Source of the DNA: Promethearchaeota archaeon Loki_b32
Lineage (GTDB): Archaea; Asgardarchaeota; Lokiarchaeia; Sigyniarchaeales; SOKP01
NCBI GenBank assembly: GCA_005223125.1
Contig: NJBH01000014.1
Location: 26,202-90,201, forward strand
Direction: 5' to 3'
Length of the DNA: 64,000 nucleotides
The notes under the pieces: model-generated
The model's database searches: none
The model's input: only the letters and a program-made list of their open reading frames with translations
Told to the model about the DNA's origin: nothing
In this document: one piece after another, positions 57,025-64,000 of the stretch
Layout of the letters: every line of letters starts with the position of its first letter
Position numbering within the stretch: the first letter of the stretch is position 1
Made by a program: the position numbers and the translations under genes

Positions 57025-57618
57025 ATGTTTATGGAGTCGTTAGCAAGATTTTGCGAAAATTGCGGAAAATCTTTTACTCCACATAATTATAGGCAAAGAT
57101 ATTGCGATGTGAATTGCAGAAATAAGAAATACTATAATGATAATAAAGAAAGAATAAGTGAACAAAAAAAAAAATTTAGGGAAGATAATAAGGAAATCTT
57201 AAAAGAACAGAGAAAAAAATATACGAAAGATAATGAGGAAAAAATACGAGAATATCAAAAAAAATATTGGAAAGACAATAAGGAAAGATTAAAAGAATAT
57301 AATAAAAAATATTGGGAAGACAATAAAGAAAGAATAAAAAAACAAAAAAAAGAGTATATAGAAAATAATAAGGAAAAGATACGAGAACATAATAGAAGAT
57401 ATTATAGTGAGAATAAGCAAAAGTTAAGAGAATATCAAAAAAAATATAGGGAAGATAACAAGGAAAAAGTACGAGAATATCATAAAAAATTTAGAGAAGA
57501 CAATAAGGAAAGATTAAAAGAATATCATAAAAAATATTGGGAAGATAATAAAGAAAAAATACGAGAATATCAAAGAAAATATTATCATGAGAATAAAGAA
57601 AAAAATAATAAGAATTGA
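57025..57618 (+). CDS. Zinc-finger protein with 14-residue charged helical repeats
   Basis: A 197-residue protein (alternative ATG at 57,031). The N-terminus is a small zinc finger: RFCENCGKSFTPHNYRQRYC then DVNCRNKKYY. From residue ~38 to the end, about eleven copies of a 14-residue repeat follow, consensus KKYxEDNKERLKEY (positions: Tyr/Phe, Asp-Asn-Lys-Glu, Lys, Glu-Tyr). They predict one long, highly charged helix. The DNA shows the same 42-base periodicity. A frameshifted relative lies at 60,070. The zinc finger resembles CxxC...CxxxC fingers found on HNH or DNA-binding proteins; the function is unknown. Confidence 0.6.
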   Translation: MFMESLARFCENCGKSFTPHNYRQRYCDVNCRNKKYYNDNKERISEQKKKFREDNKEILKEQRKKYTKDNEEKIREYQKKYWKDNKERLKEYNKKYWEDNKERIKKQKKEYIENNKEKIREHNRRYYSENKQKLREYQKKYREDNKEKVREYHKKFREDNKERLKEYHKKYWEDNKEKIREYQRKYYHENKEKNNKN

Positions 57619-57633
57619 CTTTAGAATTGAATC

Positions 57634-57786
57634 TATATTTGAATTTTGTATTAAAAATCTTGATAAAATTACGGTTTTATCTTTCTTAAATATGGTACCA
57701 CAGTCAGGACAATGAAATTCTTCTAACTTGGAATTATAATGTGTATGCTTATGATTACAACTTGGGCAAAATACGTCTTTTTTTAT
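57634..57786 (-). pseudogene. Zinc-ribbon segment in frame after the C25 peptidase stop
   Basis: Directly after the peptidase TAA (57,787-57,789) the same frame continues IKKDVFCPSCNHKHTHYNSK, LEEFHCPDCGTIFKKDKTVI and more. The two CPxC pairs form a clear zinc ribbon. It has no start codon of its own. It may be a former cytoplasmic tail of the peptidase cut off by a stop, or a part added by stop readthrough. Confidence 0.45.
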
Positions 57787-59934
57787 TTACGTTAATTTTT
57801 CAATCTCTTTGACAATACGAGAATATTTTTGTAAGCCATGAAATAGACTGAAAACAGAGATTCCTATAATTGCAACAATCATAACACTGGATGAAATAAG
57901 TATATAATCCATCATAGGTTTAGGTACTGAAAAATTAAAATCAGAATTATTAAAAGTATTTATATTATTAGCATAATCCCTTGTAACAATAAAGCAAGAG
58001 TAATCACCTGGAGTTAATTTCTCAGTGCTAATGGGAAATAATTCTTTATTTTCTTCAATACCATTTGATAATCCATAGTACTTATAATCGGTAAAATCAT
58101 TTTTAGATAAAAGAATATATACACTTTCTATCCCTGACATATTATCATGAGCTTCGATATTGAAAGTTGTTATATCCGAAGTTTTAGGATTCTTTGGGTT
58201 ACATTCTACGCCAAGCAACTGAGGTTTATTGTTATCTGGGAGTGAAGTAAAATTAAAATTTGATTGTATCAGATTATGTCCTGTAATTGTTACATTATAG
58301 AGTTCATTTGGTAGGGCAGGAAGGCGAAAACCCGCCAAACCACTTTCATCTGCATATACTGTTTGATATTTTCCATCAGGTCCTCTGAGATTTACTCGTG
58401 CATAAGGAACAATTATGCCATCAATATCTCTTATAGTTATTGAAACTAATTGACCTTCATAAATACTTTCAGTAAACGGATTGAATGCTGGTTTTGGCTT
58501 ATTAGTATAGATATCAAGTGAAGGATCGCCCAAAAGACAATAGGTTAAAATGTTTTTCCTTTCAAAATCAAAATCTGTTGATCCCTTTAATATGTCATTA
58601 CCAATTTTATAATAATCACTATTTATATATGAGACTTTAGAATCATAGAGAGCTTTCCCTTGCCGAAACTTTTTATTAAGGAAAAACTCTTTCCAAAATA
58701 ATTTTGCATTTCCACGATTCAACATTTCAAGATTAACATCATCAGTAAAATACCATGTAACTCTCAATGCTCCAATTACTCCAATCGCACCCCCAAGCTC
58801 CCTTTTCATGAGCCTTTCCCCTATATTATTATCGTTATAATCATAGCTAGAGGTTGAGCAAGCATCTAAGTAGACTAAAGACGGGCGATGTGTATTATTG
58901 CTTTTTATCGCATCATCGGAATAATAAGCTACTGTAGAAGGATTTTTATAATAAGCTGTTGGATTTCCATGACCTGCCATTAACACTGCGCTATAGCCCA
59001 TACCAAAAGATTCATTAAGTCTGTCTCGATTAAGAGTACCATCTTCTTCAACCAAATGAGTATAATTCACTTCATTTTTCGCATAATTGTTTATGATATA
59101 ATTTGTTAAACGACTCTCATATTCTCCATCAGGATCACCACCACTGGGATAATCAGATATTCCTCCCGCTAGTAGCATCCTATTCATCCAATCACCTACT
59201 TCTGGATTAGACTCATATTTCAGTGTTTTATTTACCATAATTTCGAGTTCATTAACATTATCTGCTGGAAGTCTCCCCACATAGACTTCGGGGATCCATG
59301 ATATTTCATCTAACCCATACAAGTTGTCTTGCGGAGCTTCTCCCCAATTTCCATCTCCATCACTATCCCAAGTACCATCAAGATCGGCATAATAATAATC
59401 TGTGGGTTTATATTCTTCCCCTCCAACAGTTTCAGTTCTGCTATCTCCCCATATTAAGACATCGGGATTATATACTTTTCTAATAGGAATTAGATCATCT
59501 TGAGCATCTCCTGCTAAAAGAACCCATCGAATATTTTCCTTGTCATAATATGATTTAATCATGTCTCGAATTCTTTCAGCATCGTCAACCCCTTCATATA
59601 AAGAGAAATTGCTTAAAATAATAGTTTTTACACCTATCTCATTTTTCCATTCCATCAATGGCTTAACAGCATCGATAAAATCAGTTCTATTTGGAGTTAT
59701 AATTAGCATTTCGATTTTGGGATTATACCAGCTATCGTTTAGTGTAGTATAGTCGATTTCCGGTAGAAATGATAAATCGATATCAGAAATATTATCAGAA
59801 GCTTTAATATTATAAAAGGGAGTAAATTTCTTGGTATTAGTCTTGACTGTTTTAAAATTATTACCAATTAATGAAAATAGAATTATTAGACCGATAATAA
59901 AACAAGTAATTTCTTTTATCCTAATTCTCTTCAT
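57787..59934 (-). CDS. C25 (gingipain-like) cysteine peptidase, secreted and membrane anchored
   Basis: A 715-residue protein. An N-terminal signal (about residues 9-24) is followed by the C25 catalytic domain: IEMLIITPNRTDFIDAVKPL, WVLLAGDAQDDLIPIR, catalytic His322 in MAGHGNPTAYY and catalytic Cys359 in VYLDACSTSSYDY. After the peptidase domain are beta-sandwich domains (KYQTVYADESGLAGFRLPAL) and a C-terminal membrane helix (YILISSSVMIVAIIGISVFS) with a short basic tail. It acts outside the cell. Asgard genomes carry many C25-like proteases; a role in processing surface proteins is inferred. A zinc-ribbon sequence continues in frame after its stop. Confidence 0.88.
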   Translation of the reverse strand: MKRIRIKEITCFIIGLIILFSLIGNNFKTVKTNTKKFTPFYNIKASDNISDIDLSFLPEIDYTTLNDSWYNPKIEMLIITPNRTDFIDAVKPLMEWKNEIGVKTIILSNFSLYEGVDDAERIRDMIKSYYDKENIRWVLLAGDAQDDLIPIRKVYNPDVLIWGDSRTETVGGEEYKPTDYYYADLDGTWDSDGDGNWGEAPQDNLYGLDEISWIPEVYVGRLPADNVNELEIMVNKTLKYESNPEVGDWMNRMLLAGGISDYPSGGDPDGEYESRLTNYIINNYAKNEVNYTHLVEEDGTLNRDRLNESFGMGYSAVLMAGHGNPTAYYKNPSTVAYYSDDAIKSNNTHRPSLVYLDACSTSSYDYNDNNIGERLMKRELGGAIGVIGALRVTWYFTDDVNLEMLNRGNAKLFWKEFFLNKKFRQGKALYDSKVSYINSDYYKIGNDILKGSTDFDFERKNILTYCLLGDPSLDIYTNKPKPAFNPFTESIYEGQLVSITIRDIDGIIVPYARVNLRGPDGKYQTVYADESGLAGFRLPALPNELYNVTITGHNLIQSNFNFTSLPDNNKPQLLGVECNPKNPKTSDITTFNIEAHDNMSGIESVYILLSKNDFTDYKYYGLSNGIEENKELFPISTEKLTPGDYSCFIVTRDYANNINTFNNSDFNFSVPKPMMDYILISSSVMIVAIIGISVFSLFHGLQKYSRIVKEIEKLT

Positions 59935-60069
59935 TATAATATAATTAAAATAAAAAATTATTAAAATATAATAATTCTCACTAATATTTAAAAGAAAATA
60001 ATGTTATTTAATTTAGGAGCATATTAAGTAAACATCAAAATTACCAAAGAGATTTAGCTGAGAAATTAA

Positions 60070-60493
60070 ATGGAATCTATTATTATAACTTGTAATTATT
60101 GTGGAACAGCTTTTAGTCCCACATATAGACATCGGAAATATTGTTGTGATGAATGCAGAATAAAAAAAAAATCAAAATTATCATAAGAATTACCAAAAAA
60201 AGTACAAAGATAAATTAAAAAAATATAGTAAAAACTATTATGAAAAAAACCAAGATAAAATTTCCAATTATCTAAGAATTTATTACGAAAATAATAAAGA
60301 TAAATTTAAAGTCTATTATGAAAAGAACAATGAAAGGATAAAAGAACAACATAAAGATTATTATGATAGAAATAAAGATAAAATAAAAGAGAATAGCAAA
60401 AACCATTACGAAAAGAATAAGGAAAGGATAAAAGAACAACATAAAGACTATCGTAATAGAAATAAAGATAAAATAAAAGAGAATAGTAAATAA
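60070..60493 (+). pseudogene. Frameshifted zinc-finger/helical-repeat protein (paralogue of 57,025)
   Basis: ATG 60,070 starts MESIIITCNYCGTAFSPTYR, HRKYCCDECR: the same zinc-finger layout as the 57,025 protein. After a run of ten A (60,162-60,171) the frame hits TAA at 60,184. In the +1 frame, from 60,170, the protein continues with charged repeats of the same type (KNYYEKNQDKIS, VYYEKNNERIKEQ, HKDYYDRNKDKIKENSK) to TAA at 60,491. A one-base slip in the A-run separates the two parts. This could be mutation, a sequencing error or programmed slippage. Confidence 0.65.
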
Positions 60494-60762
60494 ATCTTGA
60501 GTAGGATTAATTTTACAAATTCGGCAAATTAAGAGTCATTCTTTTACTGAGTGGGGTCTATTAAAATCATCATCGAATATTTATTTTCCGTCTACTACTC
60601 TTTTCATTTTGAATAGATAATAAAGTTTCTTAATTTAAATTTTGCGTATGGGAAGCAGCACTTAGAAAACGTGGGTTTTATATACTTTTTTTAAGTATTT
60701 AAATCTGGCTTATCTTCATCATTTTGATTCGAGTTTCTTACATTTGTCATTTTTAATTCTAA
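60494..60762. other. Intergenic region
   Basis: No coding sequence or clear element is seen in these 269 AT-rich bases. Confidence 0.4.
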
Positions 60763-61326
60763 TTATACCTCCTGTCTATCTGTATAAACTTGTATATAAG
60801 AATGAAAAATGAAAACATCATAAATCTTGGATGTGTCCACACAAACAGTAATAAGTGAAATATCTCTATAATGGAACTCATCAAGGATTGAATCTTCATA
60901 CGCTCTCTCAAGTTGAACATTCATAAGATAATTCTTATCCCCATAGGCTTCTTCTAACTGCTCTTTTGTGAGAAAATAATTTTTGGTGCTTAAATCACTC
61001 CAATAATCTGAGTTCATTCTATATCTTTGTATATACTCCTCATGAGGTACCTTTTCAAAGACATCATCCACATCCTCTAGAACTAGTACTCCAACTGGAA
61101 TATCTGAATTTGTAACAGGGGCTAGATTCTTTACTGCTTGCAGTATCAAGGTCACCAATATCTTTTGGTGATACAGTTCACATTCAGATAAATCAATACA
61201 TACCATCTTTCCGTTTTCCCACTGTCTTAACCACTCAGGTAAATCTAAAGAAATCCATAAAATTCTTTTATAATTAAAATCTTTATATATCTTTTCTAAT
61301 AGGCATACAAGTAGGTCTACAGGTTT
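60763..61326 (-). pseudogene. 5'-truncated HerA/FtsK-like ATPase fragment
   Basis: The frame is open from 61,326 (after TAA at 61,327-61,329) to the stop at 60,763. The only ATG is at 61,206 (147 residues), but the upstream codons read KPVDLLVCLLEKIYKDFNYK, RILWISLDLPEWLRQWENGK and are clearly coding. KMVCIDLSECELYHQKILVT, a Walker-B-like PVGVLVLEDVDDVFEKV and DEFHYRDISLITVCVDTSKI match the C-terminal half of archaeal HerA-type hexameric ATPases. The Walker A half is missing. The break coincides with a 90-bp direct repeat (61,291-61,380). Confidence 0.6.
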
Positions 61327-61380
61327 TTATCGAAATATGAAAAAAATTATGCCTTGAGCTTTTTCTTTTCCGTAATATGA
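61291..61380 (+). repeat. 90-bp direct repeat, copy 1
   Basis: It aligns without gaps with copy 2 at 62,831-62,920 (77 of 90 bases equal by my count). The best-conserved core, AAAAAATTATGCCTTGAGCT, is identical in both. It overlaps the broken 5' end of the HerA-like fragment. Confidence 0.8.
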
Positions 61381-61517
61381 ATATACCGATTTTTATTTCA
61401 AATATCAATATGTATATATATCTCAATATTATTTTCCTGTAAAAATAATATATAATTTTATAAACTTTAAATTTATAGATGTTATTTTAGATATCAAGGA
61501 GCAAAAGTCAGTTAGAT
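61381..61517. other. Upstream region of the TPR zinc-finger gene
   Basis: AT-rich, with TATATATAT-like stretches near 61,411-61,420 and AAGGAG at about 61,496-61,501 before the GTG start. These are possible promoter and ribosome binding sequences. Confidence 0.35.
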
Positions 61518-62606
61518 GTGAACAAAATGAATTTAAAGGAACTTAAAGAGGTCATAAAGAAACATGAAGCGAAAGGAGAATATGATAAAATCATTCAGAT
61601 ACTTCAAGGTGTTTTAAAAAATAAAAAAATTGAAAAAGAAGTTAAAGAATTTGCAGACAATCAGATTAAAGAATTATTGTATGATCTTGCACAGGATAGT
61701 TTTGCTGATCTCGAATATGAAAAAGCTTTAGATTTCAGTTTAAAAGCCAAAGTATTTGATGAGAATTCTCAAAAACTTAAGAAATTAATAGGAAATTGTT
61801 ATTTTGAATTAGAAAATTACTCTGACTGCCTAGATTATTACCAGGATTATTTAAAAGATAATCCAAATGACGCTGAAATATTAAGAAATACAGGAATTTC
61901 AATTTTAGAGCATGGTCAGCTTGATAAGGCAAAAAATATCTTAGAAAGAGCTATTAAATTAGATCCTAATGATAGTTTAACTCTAGCTAAACTAGGAAGT
62001 TTATATTTAGATTTAGATGATTTAAAGAAAGCTATCAAATATTATGAGTTAGCATTAGAAAAAAGTATTAACAAATTTCCCATAGAATGGAGGAACCTGG
62101 GATATGCCTATCTTTCCTATGCGTTGTCTTTACTATTTATTGATGATGTAGATAAACCAATAGATATCTTAAGCAGAGCAAAAAAATACTATGATAAAGC
62201 TTTCGAAGAAGAGGAAAAGTGGCCTCATTCTATTGACCCAGACTTTGACACTTGGTTTGAATATGGCGAAATTAATTTCTATCTCGGAGATAGAGATACT
62301 GCAAAAAAATCATTCCTAAAAGCAAAATCAATAAGTCCTAATTTATGGGAATATTTCGAGGGTGATAAATTTTTTGATATGATGAAGGCTGATGAGAAAA
62401 TTATTCAAAAATTAATTCCTAAATATAATAAGAGCAAAAAAAAGAAAAAAAGATGTATATATTATTGTAAATTATGTAAAAGATCATATAAACCTTCAGA
62501 TTCTCTACAAAGAACATTTGATGGAAAATATCTTTGTCCTAAGCATGGAAATGAACTGGAAAAATATAATAATATTAGTTTCTTGCCAAATTTAAAAAAG
62601 GGATAG
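61518..62606 (+). CDS. TPR protein with C-terminal zinc-finger tail
   Basis: A 362-residue protein (GTG start; ATG at 61,527 is an alternative). Tetratricopeptide repeats cover most of it: EKALDFSLKAKVFDENSQKL, DCLDYYQDYLKDNPNDAEIL, AKNILERAIKLDPNDSLTLA, AIKYYELALEKSINKFPIEW and AKKSFLKAKSISPNLWEYFE. After a basic stretch (KKKKKR) a small cysteine module follows, CIYYCKLCKRSYKPSDSLQR to YLCPKHGNEL, likely binding one zinc. The gene sits between two 90-bp direct repeats, so it may be part of an inserted segment. Role: protein-protein scaffold, partner unknown. Confidence 0.8.
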   Translation: MNKMNLKELKEVIKKHEAKGEYDKIIQILQGVLKNKKIEKEVKEFADNQIKELLYDLAQDSFADLEYEKALDFSLKAKVFDENSQKLKKLIGNCYFELENYSDCLDYYQDYLKDNPNDAEILRNTGISILEHGQLDKAKNILERAIKLDPNDSLTLAKLGSLYLDLDDLKKAIKYYELALEKSINKFPIEWRNLGYAYLSYALSLLFIDDVDKPIDILSRAKKYYDKAFEEEEKWPHSIDPDFDTWFEYGEINFYLGDRDTAKKSFLKAKSISPNLWEYFEGDKFFDMMKADEKIIQKLIPKYNKSKKKKKRCIYYCKLCKRSYKPSDSLQRTFDGKYLCPKHGNELEKYNNISFLPNLKKG

Positions 62607-63092
62607 AAATCTAAAATAATTAGGTTCATTAGTATAATATTTTATATGAAGTTTGTATCCTAGTCCATTTATAAAAATATGGACAAGATCTAATTATGAA
62701 TTCCTTAAGAAAATTATAAAATCACCAATATTCCGTTCTCAATATTTATAATCATAATCAACAATATTGAAAAATATACATGCTGAAAAAAAGTATTCAT
62801 ATATTTACATTAATTTTTATCTACATACCTCTATTCTAATCGTTATACAAGTAGGTCTATAGTTTTTTTTCGAAATTTGAAAAAAATTATGCCTTGAGCT
62901 GTTTCCTTTACGTATTCTGAGAAAAAAATCCACATATAATTACATCATCTTATAGCTATATTTATTAAATTTATAAAAATTTATTATCCAAGAGGGGGAA
63001 AATATTTTAAATGGGATAAAACCATAATCTTCTGCCATTCTCAAAAATAGAATTCTGTTTAAAAATAAATATGCTGCTTCCAAGGCAAATTT
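62607..63092. other. Long AT-rich intergenic region
   Basis: It contains repeat copy 2 (62,831-62,920) and a GAGGGGG at about 62,991 not followed by a useful frame. No gene is seen before the open frame that begins near 63,075. Confidence 0.4.
62831..62920 (+). repeat. 90-bp direct repeat, copy 2
   Basis: Same orientation as copy 1 and 1,540 bases away. The codons of the HerA-like frame present in copy 1 are broken by a stop here (TAA within the equivalent stretch), so copy 2 is non-coding. Confidence 0.8.
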
Positions 63093-63764
63093 CAGATTGA
63101 TTTTAGTGAATATGATTGTGATCCAAATTTTAAAATTAGAATATTTTGGGATAAAATTCCAAATATTTACCTATTTGATCTCGAGAAATCATTTGGTTCC
63201 CCAAGATACTTAAAATCCTTTGAGAAATTAAAAACAAATTTAGTGGATGTAGATGAAGAACAAAAAAAAAGTGATTTTAAATTAAAATACGAAATTATTA
63301 TCGATCTTGACATTGCTATTAAAGAAGTTTATAGGGAGATTGTCGGTGATATTAATAATGCTTATGGAAAAGGACTTTTTGATTGCGTGTATATTTTAGT
63401 AAGAAAATTACTCGAAAATTTAATAATTGATTGTTTAAGAAAGTATTATACAATGCAAAATAGTATTAAATTTTATAATCGGAATAAAGAAAGATTTCAT
63501 TCATTTAGCCAACTTAGAAAAAATTTCAACGAAATGATAAACGATCAAGAGTTCAAGGGATCAGTGGGACATATTCCACAAGTTGTAATAGATTATTTAG
63601 AGGTTTTTAGAGAAACTGGTAATGCAAGTGCTCATTCATTCTTCAGTGTAAATCATCATCATCTAATAGAGGATAATCGAGACAAGTTAATAATCCTCAT
63701 AAAGCAATTAGTCAAGATTTATAATAATATAGATCAGAATAACAGAGGAGATATGGTAAAATAA
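63075..63764 (+). CDS. DUF4145/HEPN-like protein with 5' sequence lacking a start
   Basis: The conventional start is GTG 63,243 (173 residues). The C-terminal domain has LFDCVYILVRKLLENLIIDC and VFRETGNASAHSFFSVNHHH, the helix and R/H-type patterns of DUF4145, which is related to HEPN nucleases. The frame is open upstream from about 63,075, and the codons read as protein: FQGKFQIDFSEYDCDPNFKI, RIFWDKIPNIYLFDLEKSFG, SPRYLKSFEKLKTNL. No start codon is available there. It is either 5'-truncated or frameshifted. The upstream part recalls RWD/E2-like folds only vaguely. Confidence 0.55.
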   Translation, partial: CFQGKFQIDFSEYDCDPNFKIRIFWDKIPNIYLFDLEKSFGSPRYLKSFEKLKTNLVDVDEEQKKSDFKLKYEIIIDLDIAIKEVYREIVGDINNAYGKGLFDCVYILVRKLLENLIIDCLRKYYTMQNSIKFYNRNKERFHSFSQLRKNFNEMINDQEFKGSVGHIPQVVIDYLEVFRETGNASAHSFFSVNHHHLIEDNRDKLIILIKQLVKIYNNIDQNNRGDMVK

Positions 63765-63767
63765 ATT

Positions 63768-63992
63768 ATGAATCTAATAATCCAACATGAATATTATAAA
63801 GAAGTCTTAAGTGAAAAATGGCTTGGTCGAGATATTGAATTGGATGCAATCGATGCAGACCAAGAGGAGGAAAAAAAATACATTATGGCTGAAATCTATA
63901 TTCGAAATTTTTTCTCAACGATTTTTTTTTTTTTTAATTTATTAAATTCCAGATCCAAAAACTTTTTACCATATTTTTCTCTTGGTATATAA
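63768..63992 (+). CDS. Hypothetical protein, possibly frameshifted, at window edge
   Basis: A 74-residue frame begins [20 protein letters not shown] and is acidic and protein-like to about residue 48. It then runs into a long T homopolymer (63,923-63,936) that yields Phe-Phe-Phe-Phe and a doubtful end. The start is only 3 nt after the stop of the preceding gene, so the two may form an operon. The true product may continue in another frame beyond the homopolymer. No family recognised. Confidence 0.35.
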   Translation: MNLIIQHEYYKEVLSEKWLGRDIELDAIDADQEEEKKYIMAEIYIRNFFSTIFFFFNLLNSRSKNFLPYFSLGI

Positions 63993-64000
63993 TTATTTAA

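Noticed and set aside
57130..57610. CRISPR-like array (42-base periodicity)
   Set aside because: The repeats are coding, in frame and have no unique spacers. They encode the 14-residue helical repeats.
63102..63242. Ubiquitin-conjugating (E2/RWD) domain
   Set aside because: Only a weak resemblance (F-x-G-x-F-x-I and an IPNIY segment); no catalytic Cys-containing motif is present, so I do not claim it.

Overview
The window looks like chromosomal DNA of an Asgard archaeon, probably of the Lokiarchaeia type or a close relative. The DNA is AT-rich. The information-processing genes are archaeal: split RNA polymerase A'/A'', TFS, Rpo11, Csl4, PriS/PriL, GINS, PCNA, RFC, aIF2-alpha, aIF5B, EF-1A, EF-2, Nop10, L30e, L44e and S27e. 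There is also an Arf-like small GTPase with a GGQ switch II and NKQD motif, which in prokaryotes points to Asgard archaea. Bacterial-type genes (uvrA/uvrB, a histidine kinase, XRE regulators) are mixed in. The taxonomic call is inferred from gene content only.

Layout. 1-1,079: edge of a membrane protein gene and a decayed surface-protein tail. 1,080-8,781: rpoA1-rpoA2-rpl30e-nusA, an M28 membrane peptidase, then S12 (inverted) and S7; this is a rearranged archaeal transcription/str cluster. 9,310-16,332: membrane acyltransferase, a regulator-like protein with a winged helix, ATP-cone and NrdD-like region, pyrB, L44e-S27e, a ferredoxin-nitroreductase and TFS. 16,554-24,059: replication/translation cluster (OB-fold protein, PCNA, primase L and S, GINS, Nop10, aIF2-alpha), interrupted by a membrane-tethered PH/HTH regulator and a double-HTH regulator. 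24,156-33,616: AOR, EF-1A, Arf-like GTPase, DUF99, RNase III-like, Rpo11, Csl4, METTL5-like methylase and enolase. 33,721-48,005: RFC small subunit, TruA, a very long AglB/STT3, UvrB-UvrA, aIF5B and CCA-adding enzyme. 47,988-52,124: histidine kinase and the EF-2 locus. 52,170-64,000: accessory region with a giant surface protein coupled to a TPR protein, a C25 (gingipain-like) peptidase, zinc-finger/14-residue-repeat proteins, a truncated HerA-like ATPase, 90-bp direct repeats and a TPR zinc-finger protein.

The strongest anomaly is in EF-2. The gene is intact from 49,513 to 51,795 except for a 30-nt insertion (49,603-49,632) placed exactly between the His and Ile codons of the AHIDHGKTT P-loop. 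The insertion carries three in-frame stops and folds into a 10-bp hairpin. Removing exactly 30 nt restores a perfect EF-2. It could be a minimal mRNA intron, another form of recoding, or a disrupting insertion. About 200 bp downstream lies the decayed 3' end of a second EF-2 gene.

A second pattern is that several reading frames show protein-like sequence upstream of any usable start codon (Arf-like GTPase, the 24,249 gene, the HerA-like fragment, the gene at 63,243) or continue after a stop or frameshift (C25 peptidase, zinc-finger repeat gene at 60,070). Some of this is gene decay; base-level consensus errors should also be excluded. I found no tRNA, rRNA or CRISPR array.
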